Positions 13,470 through 25,272 of a stretch of DNA of 64,000 nt are shown here, piece after piece. How positions within the stretch are numbered: position 1 is the stretch's first letter; every line of letters begins with the position of its first letter. The stretch is from Rhabdornis inornatus (taxonomy: Eukaryota > Chordata > Aves > Passeriformes > Rhabdornithidae): the NCBI GenBank assembly GCA_013397075.1, contig VWZS01005959.1, forward strand, positions 309,467-373,466, written 5' to 3'. Below the pieces are notes generated by a model, which had not been told where the DNA came from, made no database searches, and saw only the letters and a list, made by a program, of their open reading frames with translations. A program made the translations under genes and the position numbers.

Positions 13470-14094
13470 GTAAGTTGTCTACTCTTTGCTTGCATAAGCT
13501 AACTCTCATAGAAATACTGAACAATTTTTTCACTTAAAAATCAAATAGCAGTGAGTTTTAGGTGCTGAGCTGTTTTCACCTTTTGCTTTCAAGCAGGGAA
13601 CCATTCTTTCTAAGAAACCAGGTTTATGAATGCTCAAACTTTGTGACCTCTTTGCTCTCCCTTGTTGCATAAACAATTATTTCTTCCCTCTCTGTGATTT
13701 GTTTTTCTTCTTCTTAATCTTATACAAAGAACTGACTTCAAGATGATTATGAGAATTGCCTCAGTGTTGAAATGAGATGAGAGGAATAAGCTCTTTGTAT
13801 GCTGACAAGGACGGATTACCTCCTGGTAAATTTGGTTGTCAAGGCTGGCCTCTAGCCCCTGCCTTAACTTCTTTTTTAGATGGAGAGCTTCAGGCAATGA
13901 AACATGTAATCTGTGTTTATTTATTTATTTATTCCTTTAATTTTCCACACTATTAGTTTTGTTGATTGAATTGCTGTGAAATTGCTAGTTACTGTATGAT
14001 ATTATTGTATGTCAAATTTTTAGATTTAGTTTGTTTTAAAACTGCTGCTTTTATCAAATACTGTATATACCCACTGTGCCATTTTCCCCCTCAG
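13470..14094 (+). other. EHBP1: EHBP1 intron within CH domain (625 bp)
   Basis: This phase-2 intron has a GTAAGT donor and a CCCCCTCAG acceptor. It contains a short (TTTA)n microsatellite at about 13917-13934 and nothing else I can name. Confidence 0.9.
13917..13934. repeat. (TTTA)n microsatellite, about 4.5 units
   Basis: Perfect TTTA units sit within the short CH-domain intron. Too short to assign any role. Confidence 0.8.
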
Positions 14095-14143
14095 TGACTA
14101 CAAGTCCCTGAATCCTCAAGATATTAAAGAGAACAACAAAAAG
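14095..14143 (+). CDS. EHBP1: EHBP1 exon: middle of CH domain (49-nt exon)
   Basis: This small exon (phase 2 in, 0 out) finishes the split Ile codon and encodes DYKSLNPQDIKENNKK, window residues 60-76. This is the loop and helix of the CH domain after helix C; the I-D-Y-x-S-L pattern is typical of CH domains in EHBP1, MICAL and smoothelin-type proteins. The acceptor is CCCCCTCAG and the donor AAG|gtaaga is strong. Removing this exon would break both the frame and the CH fold, so it should be constitutive. It is too short to be found by open-frame length alone and rests on splice sites plus family recognition. Confidence 0.93.
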
Positions 14144-17100
14144 GTAAGAATTGCCAGGCAAAAAAAACCCAAACAAACAGAACAACAAAACCATAGCCTC
14201 AATTTTGACTTCACTGCAGGTTTTTATTAATTTTGGGAAAGTGGGGTTGTTTTGTAAGGTCATAACTGTGGCTCACAGAAGGTATTTGGCCTCCCATGGT
14301 TCAAATCGGATGCATTATTGACTCGAGTTTGTCATGGTTTTAGCATTCACAACAAGTGTGAGACTGGCATTAGAGTCTAATATTTGTATGGCCTATATTA
14401 ACTGTGAGAGCAGAGAAAGGGCCTGGCCAGCTTTCTGTGAGCACTGCTCTGATTTTTCCAATCAGACATGTAATTAAAAAAAATGGAAAATGTAACTGCT
14501 CTTGGGCTGTGGCACACAAGACTTCTCTTGCTGTTGCTTTAATAAGTCTTTGGGAACTGGGCAATGTTGATGTCGCTTTGATGGTGATGGTTATATTTTT
14601 AAAGATTAAATTTTACACCTACTCTTACGCTGCATCAGCTAAATGAAGTTGTGTGCACAACATGGGAAGTTTATGATAAAAGGTGTTGAGGTATTACTTT
14701 ACAAATAAATTAAGTGCTAGCAAAATAGTTAATAGCCTTGTGCTGTGCAACTGTTTCAAACCACTGTTTGTAGGTGCAAGATAGGAATTCAGTTTGGGAA
14801 TCACCAGAACACTGTTTATCTCTGCTCACTATTTTAGACGTGTTACAAGCTTCCGTTGGGCCTTAGGGACATGTTTAGAAATTACAATTTTCATGTGAGT
14901 CACTGAAAATAAAATTGTTCCTGAAGATCATCTGAAAATTGTTTTAAGTATCTGCCTCCTTAATGCTGTGATTTTATTTTATACTGCTTTAAAAGGCACT
15001 AAATTTAACTGGGATGAAGTTTTAAAAATATACTTTGAATAAATTAACAAATTCAATATTATATAGCAAACATATCTACAATCTAGTATTATTTACTTAC
15101 ATGGAATTTCTGAAAGTGCTTTATTAAAATTCTTTTTGGTTTTATTTTAATGTGCCTGCACACTTATGTGTTAGGCAAGGAGTTACTTGTCTTTAATTTA
15201 GTACTTAAGTATTATAAATAATGAAATATCTCTGAGCTGCTCCTATCTAATGGGTATTTGGCTGATGATATTTTTTTTCATAATAATAGGAAGACTAACA
15301 ATGACCTAAGTGGATTATTCATGACATCACAGTATATTCTGTGACCATATGTTTTTGGACTTCAAGTTTTTTTGAGCATCTGGCCTAATTAAGCCAGATT
15401 ATAAAAAAGAAATAATAGATTATTAATTTAAAATGTTAGCAGTATGATCAGTCATCTTTTCTTTGTGAAACTGTGATGGCAGACGGGAACTTTTTAGCCT
15501 GTCTTCTAACAGGATATAGTTCCCAGAATTGAAGAAATAGTGATTATTGTTATTGTGCAGATTTTTTTCTTTCATCACTTTGCCAGCCTTTGCCTGACAG
15601 CTACACTGAGTATCTCAGTTGCTTCCTGCAGATTTATTTCCTGGTCTCACACAGTTCTGCCAGATAACCCCGTGTGCCCTTGGCTGGAGTGAATGCAGCA
15701 CTGCTTACAATGGCTGCCTAGAAATTCCATGCAGATATGTAACACATTTGACAATGATTCCTCCTAACCAATTAAAATAACATCTTTGGATGAATAGGAT
15801 GATTTTCTTTGTCTGAAGCAGATCTTTTTTTTTTCCTTGTTTCTTTTTTTTTCTTTTTAAAAATGTTTTTCTGCCTCTCCCCCTCTCCCCAAAAAGAAAA
15901 TCATAGATTAAAGGTTAGCCCATGAGAATATATCTTTTAGAAGTGCATGACCTTGTTTGTATTTCAATTTAAAAAAAATAAGAAATCTTAAGAGACAACT
16001 GTTTCAGTGCAAATACTGAGTATAATTACAGATGGAAATGCACTCTTACAAAAGGCACATCATCAGAGGTTCTTTATAACACACACCAACCAACCACTTG
16101 CCAATTGGATGCTGCCACTGATGCTGAATAAAAAAGGGTATTTACCTGTGACATCTGATCTTGGCCAATATGTCAGTGTGTTACAGAGTTGGGAAATGAT
16201 TGGAATACTGCCTGTGGTGCTTGTGCTGATGGATCCCAAATGATGTCTGTCAATCAGCTTGTCAGTAAATTAAAAAAAAAAAAGAAAAAGCTTCATTGGG
16301 AGATAGGTAAATAGGCTTAGTGTCCTGAATATACATATGTTAAAAAAATCCCAAACAACTACTACATTAGCATCAGTCTGAATTGGAAAGTATTTTTGGT
16401 GCACATTGTAAATTCAGATTTCGATCAGGAACAAAAGAGAAACCAGGATTATCTTTGAGAAAATCACAAACATTACAGGGATACTTTCCCAGCTGGTCCA
16501 AAGAGTTGTGTTTCTACTTAAATCTCAGATGTAGCTAACTCTCCATATTGCCTTCCTGGTAGCATTAAACAGCTAATTTGATTTAATATGTCAATTTGAT
16601 TATTATTAAAAAATAATTCAAATTAAACAAATGAAAAATGTATTAAAATTACAGCATACTGGCTCTGTAGTTCCTTATCAACAGTAGAAATGTTTTGTGT
16701 TGCTAATAACATGTCCTGCACTTTAAAAATATAAGCTACTAAACAAGACATGGGCTGGATCTTTGATGAGATGAAGAAATGAGAAGTTGAAGGGCACAAA
16801 AGTATGGTTCTAATAATGATTTTCTGGTTTAAATTATTGTTTAGAGAAACTTGTTTCCTTTATGATGTGGGTATATCTTTTGGATGTTCAACTGGCACTT
16901 TCAATTTTTATGATGCTCCCCGGTTCTTGGCCATATCTAACAAACTTTGAACTGGAATGATCATCTTAATAAAGTATTCGATTTTAAAAAGGAATATTTT
17001 TAAATTATGCATTTAAATAGAAGAATTTGACTTACAGGGGTAGTATTGAGTCAAAATGGAAAATATTCCTTACTTTGAAGCTGGAGTTATGTTTTTAGGA

Positions 17101-20100
17101 TAGGTGTTCATGTTCACCTCTAAAATTTGATTCTACAAAGTCATAAGAACATGTCTAATTCCATGTATAGGAGGTGCTTGTTGGCATCAGTAGGATCATG
17201 TACATGCAGCGAAATAAACACTTGCAAAATTGAGGCTGAGTTATGCCTCTGTTTAACAAACATAATTTGACTTGGAAAATTTACTCTATTAATACCATGT
17301 TGCCAACTAGTTAGAAGGATGAGGCATTTATAAATATGCTGGAATATCAGGGAACTCCCAGCTTTTCTAGCAGTGAATAAAACCCATCACATACTGCTGT
17401 ATGGATACATCCAGAACACACACTTGCTGTTTCTAGAGCTACTGTCTGTAGAACATTGGCATGCCAATCTACATATCTAGTGTACTTTGAAAGGAGAAAA
17501 GCAAAAATGTGGATGAGAATGAGAGGGGATGGGAAATAGGTGTCAGGCATCAGCAGGAAACAACTGTGTTTAATCCCAGGCATCACCAGAAGAACTGAGA
17601 AGCCAACAAAAAGTTATTGCAGCTGTACTGAGAATATCCATCATTCCAAATTCAATCCTGCTGTAGTGTTACTTCTAAGCAAGTACCTTTCCTGACAGTC
17701 CTGAAACGCTGTCCCCACCTTCATTTTATAGACCCTGGGAGATACTAATATAATTTAGTTTTATTAGCATATAAATAAGAAATTCAGAGTATAAAAGGAG
17801 TTTAGGTCAAGTCATGCCTATGGGCTTTGGCTGCTCTGGACTGCTGTGCCTGTCCTTAAGTCCTGTCATTCTTCATCTGGTAACTCCCACTACCTGCAGT
17901 GTGGGGTAACAAGATATTTATACCACTGAGTCAGCACTGACCCACTTAGCAAACAACACATTCTGGCGTTACCTTTAGTCCACAGACAACAAGGATGGCT
18001 TGCTACATGTTCATGCCCAGCCTGGTTTCTACTCTCATATAAGCATTCATCATTCTTGATATCTGCCATGCCTTAGGCTGCCTACTCAAATCCATGCACT
18101 GCTCTCCCTTAACTCGCTGCTCTCTATGCTCCTCATGTCTATTCAGTTCCACCCATCTTGTCTCCCTCTACTCCATAGCCAGCCTGATCCTGCTCCTACA
18201 GCTCCGTTTGCCAAGATGTTGTAAAGGACAGCTGTCCCTCTTCTACCATCTGAGTTGCTGCCATTCCCTCCCACCTATGATTTTGCTGCTGTTCTGCTCC
18301 ATCTGGAGTTTTGTATCAGCAAATATATCAGTCATGTTTGATGCTGCTGCTCCTATATCTAAGCACAGCTCTGTATTTATAAATGGCATAACAATCTCTA
18401 ATAATAATAAACCCTCCCAAGAAATTCCACACTAAATACCAGCAGTGATTTTAGGCCAAATAATTTTGCTTGGAGAGAGCCAGAAGAGCTTAAAAATAAA
18501 TTATTCAGACCATGTCTATGTCTAGATAAACTCTGTGAATCATTTGTTAAAATGGTATAAAAATTCCTTCACCTGAAGTGCTTTGGAAAGTTATACCTGA
18601 GCATGAGGGGAGGCATGCAGAATTTCAGGAAGATAAATTCCAGCTTTTGGAAGCAGAGTTTGAAAAACAGCTGAAATGAAAACTGTTTGAGCATTGAGTA
18701 GAGAATGACATTGCAAGCAGGAGGAGAGAGCCTCCTTTTCTCAGAGCAAATAAAATATCTAGGTCTGCGAGGAGCAGGCCAGCCTAGCCCCACATTCTGT
18801 CTCACTGTTGAATACTTAGTAATATGAAAACCAAGAGGATTTTTAAATAAGCACCTATAATTGTTTTATTTTTTCTCTATTCTTTTACAACTCAAGAAAC
18901 TAAGGAAAAAATGTGAAGTTGAAGAGTTGAAGCCAGTGATGTGTGTTACTGTTTCCTTGTGAAAGGACAGTTTTCCATCCATGTCTTAAATTTAGCATCT
19001 GCTTTTGTTCAAAACAATGTAGGATCACTGTAAGATGGACATTGTAAGCCCCTTCAGGACATGGTGAAAAGGAGCTGCAAGATTCCTGGGGAAGGAGAAG
19101 CCCATATGCTTTAACTGAGTGCATCTGTGCTAACAGGAGGCCTTTTAAAGGCTTCCTTGAAACACAATATTGTCTTCCAAGGTTAATCCAGGATACTAAT
19201 AATTAATTGTAAATTGAGAAACAGCTTTAATTCTTCAAAACTAGAAAAACCTGATGAACCAAGCCCACTCACTTAAAGGGCCAGCACTAAAAGAAGACAA
19301 TGTGGCCTCACAAAGCGGGAGGCTTGCAACTGTTTAGCTTTTAGAAAGTAAAGTGAAATGGGAACGATTTTCACTCTCTATTTCTTATAAATTTAGCATC
19401 ATCAAATGTTTCTAAAGTGCATTTGCTTGATGGATTCATGTGATTTATGTCTAGTGTCAAGTAATCTGTGGCGGTGTTCTTTTTGACTATCTGGGCATAG
19501 TTTTTCATCAGCAGGAATCACTGCGATTACATGACCAATAGAAGGCAGAAGGTTGATCATCAGTGATAAAGCTCAATGTGGATTAGTGTCATGTTTCTTA
19601 TATCTTTGTTCCTTGTCTTAAAAAGCCATCTTGAGTTCCTTTTTTCTCTGGTCCAGCTCTTAGACTTTTTTTGTTTGCCTGTTTCCTGCTACTTGAGTGA
19701 GAACCATTTAAGATGTTGGTAGGTATTTGTAGGGCAAAAAGAAGGGTTTTCAAGCTGTGCTTTCATGAATAGCTGTTTACTCATAGAAGCGTCATAATTT
19801 TGAGTAGCAAAAGATTTTATTATTGTGTGGCATTTGAAGCATGTTAAAAACATTTAAAACAATGCCATTTGAGTGTTTTTGCTGGTTACATTCTCTCAGT
19901 TTGCTTTGCTGTGAAGATATCCCAGGACATATGTAGAAGCCATCTGGAAAAATCAATGAGCTGGATGTTGGATGGTGCACCAAAAAGTAGTAATGACTAT
20001 AATGAAGCCAAAAGAATAATAAGTAATAGAATCAGAGTCATGTTCTCCCTGTACTATTGGCTGTGTTTTAGGCTTCCTTATTTTGACTGAAACTTCCACT

Positions 20101-20170
20101 TGCATTCTTGAGATGTTATGATAGGTAAGAAACTGCCGCACTGTGATATTTATTTTGTCTGTGTTTAAAG
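14144..20170 (+). other. EHBP1: EHBP1 intron (6.0 kb) between CH-domain exons
   Basis: Phase-0 intron with a GTAAGA donor and a TTTAAAG acceptor. The interior is AT-rich with several T and A runs (for example about 15820-15860 and 16270-16285). I saw no exon, RNA gene or named repeat. Short open frames around 18094-18435 are compositionally plain and unsupported. Confidence 0.85.
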
Positions 20171-21082
20171 GCTTACGATGGGTTTGCCAGCTTGGGAATA
20201 TCGCGATTGCTGGAGCCTTCGGACATGGTTTTGTTAGCCATCCCTGACAAACTGACTGTTATGACCTATCTCTATCAGATAAGGGCACATTTCTGTGGCC
20301 AGGAACTGAACGTGGTTCAGATAGAGGAGAACAGCAGTAAGAGCACATACAAAGTGGGTAACTATGAAACGGACACAAACAGTTCTGTGGACCAGGAGAA
20401 GTTCTACGCAGAGCTGAACGACCTGAACCGGGAGCCCGAGCTGCACCCACCAGACGGTGGTTTGGCAGACTTTGCTTCGCAGGATGACTCTGTGTTCGTA
20501 AATGACAGCGGCGTTGGCGAATCTGAGAGCGAGCATCAGACTCCTGATGACCATTTAAGCCCAAGCACAGCTTCCCCTTCTTCACGCAGGACTCGAAGTG
20601 ACACGGATCCACAGAAATCCCAGCAGAGCTCTGGAAGGACTTCTGCATCTGAAGAAATTGGGAAGTGTAGCAGTATAGACACAACACAAGTGCAGCCTGT
20701 GTTGGGAAGGAAGAAATTGCTGATAACTGACACTTTAGACTTCAGTGACTTAGCACATGTCAGTGATCAAAAAGAGGATATGTCTCCTACTGTTGCTTGT
20801 GAAGATAACAAGAAGAGACGCCAGAGCTTAGACAGTACCCCTGGTTTCTCAGAGCAAGAAAAGTTGGGATGTATAGGATCCACAGAGAGCACAAGAGCGG
20901 ATCCCAGTTCACCTGTCACAAAACCGAGTTTATCTCCTTCTTCTAAGCCTGGATACTCCTATATTATGGATACGGATCTTGCAAAGAAGCCACATGCTTC
21001 TCCAAGGCAAACAGAATCTGATTCTGATGGTGATGCCAGAACAGCTTTAAATCATGCAGATCAAACTGCAAAAACAGCCCAG
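20171..21082 (+). CDS. EHBP1: EHBP1 large exon: end of CH domain and Ser/Asp-rich disordered region
   Basis: At 912 nt (304 codons, phase 0 to 0) this is the largest exon here, window residues 77-380. Residues 77-118 complete the CH domain: AYDGFASLGISRLLEPSDM, then the final helix with IPDKLTVMTYLYQIRAHF. The rest is low-complexity and polar, with many Ser, Asp, Glu, Thr and Pro and no membrane or folded-domain signal. Recognisable EHBP1 landmarks are YKVGNYETDTNSSVDQEKFY, DDSVFVNDSGVGESESEHQT and the SPSTASPSSRRTRSDT segment; the many SP/TP and acidic-flanked Ser sites suggest phosphoregulation (inference). The acceptor TTTAAAG|G is modest and the donor CAG|gtaaca acceptable. Failure to splice at 21082 would add six residues and a stop. 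Because the exon is symmetric (0-0), skipping it would keep the frame but delete the end of the CH domain. Confidence 0.97.
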
Positions 21083-23026
21083 GTAACACATTTGTGTCTG
21101 TGAATTAGGGTGGAGGTGCTGTTCAAGTTCTTTCTCTGTGTTTGTAATTTACACCAAATCTTTGGCATAAATGGTGAGGTGAGCAGTGTATTTTTATTTT
21201 TGGGCAATAAATATTTTGCCTGAGAAGTAGGTGGTGCTGAAAAACAATCATTACATGAAAAACTAATTTATGGAAATTTTCCCACTGTTGATCTTTCCAA
21301 TCTCTCTCCAATTAAAGAAATTTGTGTTCTCAACTATCTCAAAAGTGACTCCAAACCTTTTGTCACTGTCTGATGCAACTCATTTCCTCTGATTGAATGT
21401 TGCATACTGAAGCAAAAGCTGGAAAAAGACATCATTTCATTAGGAAATGTAAAGCTTTGAATGCCTTAACATTTACTGAAGATATTTCAAAATCTTGTCT
21501 GGGAAACCACAGAGTCTCATGAACATAGCCAGGATGGTGAGGTGGAAACACCAGACTGTTAAATTATGCTGCTTTCCATTGAGTAGCCTAAGGCATGTTA
21601 CTTCACCACATTGTCACTTTCCGTTCTATAAAGATAACAGTGTATGCCCACCTACCTTGCAGATTTATTGTGAGAATGGAAGTTGAATATTCTATATATA
21701 TGCTGAGTATTATCAATAAATCATATCATCATAAAAATATGTAAAACATGTTATCACCTCCACTTATAAAAATGCCAAAGCAGGCTTAAAATTTTACATA
21801 TGTGAAGAGTTTTCTTGAGTTTGGGCTTTGTGCTATTAGCTCTGGTGTAAAAAGAATATATCCAGTCTTTTGGTAGTGTGAATTGCTTCAAATATTTTTA
21901 TGGGTTTTTATCTGAGTAAGCACTATAAAGATCATTTTATTGCAAGAGGAGCAGTCTATAGATGAGTGATAATGGCCAAATATTAGTTCCAGAGCTAGTT
22001 AATTTCTTTCCTTTAATCAGTGAAGTCTTGTGAGTTTCGTCATTATCATCATCTTTGTGTACTGGATGAGAAAGGAACAGCTTGGCCCATACAGAATAAA
22101 AGAGCAGGAGGAGACAGGATTTGTTCTCTATGAAGATTTTCATGGGCAAGAGTGTAACAGCCCAAGAAAAAGCAAGAGTTGGCTTTAAAGGCAGTTCTTT
22201 GTTGTTAATTACCAGTGTATTTGCACATGGTAATAAAATCTCAGACTTGAGGCTCCCTCTGAACCTGCACTCAGTTGTTGGTTGAAGTCAACCATCTCCA
22301 TTTCCACGTAGTTGTTGCAGAAGCACTGCAGGCAACACATGTCCCAGCCCTGGCCCATGTAAAGGCCTAGAAATGCATTTTCCCACTCTTCATAGTTGAC
22401 CTTGACTAAGAAACCAGCCCTTGGGAGTGTGTCTGCATGGGAGCTGCTCATGTTCTCATGTTGCCTGTGCAGAATTCCCTTTTGCTATTTCTGCTCTGCA
22501 AATATGATCAGTCCTTTGTATGAAGAAGGGACTTTATTGTGCATATTCATAAATTCAGTAGAAGCAGATATTTTTGCCGGGTTTTTTGCATTGTACCCAG
22601 CCTCTTTGTGTTCAATTTAAGTTGTGAGTGGTACCCATATAAGTAGCCAACAAAGCATTCTTGTTTTAACCATATTTGCATACATATTAAAGTAAATAAG
22701 TAAACACATAGCACATTTGACATGGCTTTTATGAAGCCAGTGGGTTTTTTTCCGCAGCTGCAGTTTAAAGGCATTAAATGTTGATATAAATTAAGTTTTA
22801 AGGGGAAGGACGAGAACTCCTATTTACATTATAAAGGCCTATAACTTTCTTTTTTAAATTTTGATCATCTCTTCATTTCTGTAGAATGCTCTGTCACCTC
22901 ATGAAGACATAATTCATGTGGCTCCTGACCTTTAATGTATAGGAAGGCTGCGAGCTATTAACTACTGTATAAATGTTCAGTTCCCTGAGGCTGCCTTGCT
23001 GTTAATTATATTTCTTTATTTTTAAG
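21083..23026 (+). other. EHBP1: EHBP1 intron (1.9 kb)
   Basis: Phase-0 intron, donor GTAACA, acceptor after a T-rich run ending TTTTTAAG. AT-rich with no recognisable repeat or RNA gene. Confidence 0.88.
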
Positions 23027-23170
23027 CAACGTATGTTGTCAAGACAGGAAGAACTTAAAGAACGAGCGAGAGTTCTGCTTGAGCAAGCAAGAAGAGATGC
23101 AGCATTAAAGGCAGGGAATAAACAGCTAACCAGTGCCCTCATCCCAGCCCGCAATAAACAGCTGAACGAT
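23027..23170 (+). CDS. EHBP1: EHBP1 exon: first ERAR helical module
   Basis: This 144-nt symmetric exon (phase 0-0) encodes window residues 381-428. It starts QRMLSRQEELKERARVLLEQ and continues ARRDAALKAG, a strongly helical, Arg/Glu-rich segment with heptad-like Leu and Ala spacing. The last third (NKQLTSALIPARNKQLND) is polar and less conserved in my memory of the human protein. The first 22 residues align residue for residue with the start of the next exon, which suggests an exon duplication. The acceptor is TTTTTAAG|C and the donor GAT|gtaaga. Because the exon length is a multiple of three with phase-0 borders, it could be a cassette exon; skipping would leave a single ERAR module. Confidence 0.95.
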
Positions 23171-25210
23171 GTAAGAAACACTAGCCAGTCTCGCAGTTTA
23201 TAGAGTTAAAATGCATTGTGTGTGCTGTCATGGGAGGGGGCATGTCCTTGCAGAACATTTCTTCTACATGTTTGATATGTTATGTGTCCTTCATTCACTT
23301 TTAAAGCCTGTTATTATGGCAAATAGAAAGGTGCTTCCCACCTTCCTGGAAGCGGAAGTCTGGGGACACCTTCTTTGATTGGCACTGCAGTTTCTGGTGG
23401 GATGAAACTCAAAACATTACTTGTTAAACAATAGTGAAGTAGTTTGTGCTATTTCTGATTACTTCTCTTTCAGTTAATGTAAATCATTTCCTTGAGCCTC
23501 TGATGTGAGCTCCTTGCTGCTTTAGAAGTGTTGTTGCAGTGAATGGAGCTGCTTGTATCAGTCTTGTAAAAGAGTTGATGAAACCATTCCTTTTTATCAC
23601 CAAAGTTGATTATGCTGGTGAGGGGAGGAAGTGGAGCTGGGGAATGAGTTCCAGTGCTGAAGTAGCTGTGGTTGCATCTCCAGTGGCTTCCACGGTGACC
23701 TGGAAGGATCCCTACTCTCTAGGGATGAAAGCTAATTAATTCTTATGCAAACCTTTGCAATGCAGGTTTTGTGATTCTAACTATTGCATGTTAGAGACTG
23801 TACTGGCAACTGAGAATGTAAATGTAACTGACAAATAATGATACAGAGAAAGGTTGGAATATTTACAGATTCCCACCTTTCAGAGCCGAGTCCTGAGGGG
23901 CAGATTCTGCTCTTTACAGGAACGGGATCACGCATGATGACAGCGATTTACATGTTTCATTTTATTTTTTTAACTCTCTTGGATCGATGCTGGTTTTTCT
24001 CTTTTGTAAAAATTCCTTTCCGTAGACTGACACTTCATTTTACTTTGAAATATATTTGTATATGCAGACAAGTCTTATTTATATACTTATTTGTATAATT
24101 ATATATAAACTATTTTTTTTATTTTGCTTTTTAAGTTTTTCCTAGATATGTATATTTTAATATAAATTTCACTTTGGATTTTTTAAAAATTATCTTTTCA
24201 TAAAGAAAATGGCATTAGAGGAGAGTTACTATAGGCAACTACTCAGGCAGAAACAACTGTAATTAAAGTTGCCTAACATTTTTTATTACAAGTTCCTATT
24301 TTCAAAGGTTTTACAACTTTGCTAGTATTTCATTGTTTGAGCTGAAATCTTCCCTGTCAGCTCTTCTGCCTCAGGGTAATATTTAAAATTTTTTTTTAAC
24401 ATAAAAAAAAACCAACCTGTTCATCTCTTTTGCTGTATCAGATTGGGCAAAGAATTGTTTTACTCACATTAAAAATAGATAAAATTTGTGAAGATGGTTA
24501 GATTCCCTAGAAAAATCTGTTCAAAACAGCCAAAGTTGTGTTAATACCACAATCTTGTCAGAGAGCCTTGAAGTTCAGAAAAATTCCTAAGTGCCAGTAA
24601 AAATTGTCTGCGTGGACACTGCCCAGCAAGAGCATCTTTTGCCATTGCTTTCCTGAGGATTGAGGCCCCTTCTGATGCAGGTCATAGTATTGGGAAGCAA
24701 AACTTTCTCTTTTAGGCTCAAACTCCTGCTAATGAAATCCAAACAGGAGTAAAAGGAGCTGCCCCAGTGGCATACAGACTGGGTACATGGCAATGTGAAG
24801 TTAGACAATAATGAAGATGGTGTCCAGGCCATGAAAACCAGCTGAAGGGTAGGAGATGGTAAAGGGTTTTCAGGGTGAGAGTTAGGACTGTGTAGTTCAG
24901 GCAGCCAGATAACCCACGAGACCTTATTTCATTTGTTACAGAAGCTGAAAAATTAATTAGAAGCCTGCAGGAAAGGGAAGGGCAGTCTTTTAGGGCATCT
25001 TGGCCAAGCCAGAGTTTCTTGTTGCCTCCATCAGAAGCTCAAGGAGAATTGTCCAGGAACATATGGTCCTGGCCCATGGGAAATCTGGGCACTCTGAGCA
25101 AACCATAATGGGCACTCTTGACTTGAGCTGATTGTCACATTAGAATGACAAAAGCTCCTCAGCTCTGAAGTGTGTTGTGGAGATGTGATTTGGAGACTCT
25201 TAGAGGTGGT

Positions 25211-25272
25211 ATATAATAATACACATTATATAAAGCTGTATATAACATGTATGTATATATTATATACATATC
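25211..25272. repeat. TA-rich simple sequence
   Basis: An imperfect (TA)n-type region made of TATATAA, TACACATTATA and TATATATTATATACATA pieces, partly palindromic. It may form hairpins; no function is evident. Confidence 0.7.

Noticed and set aside
20234..20733. Minus-strand frames opposite the large EHBP1 exon (up to 142 codons)
   Set aside because: They are antisense shadows of a well-supported coding exon on the + strand.
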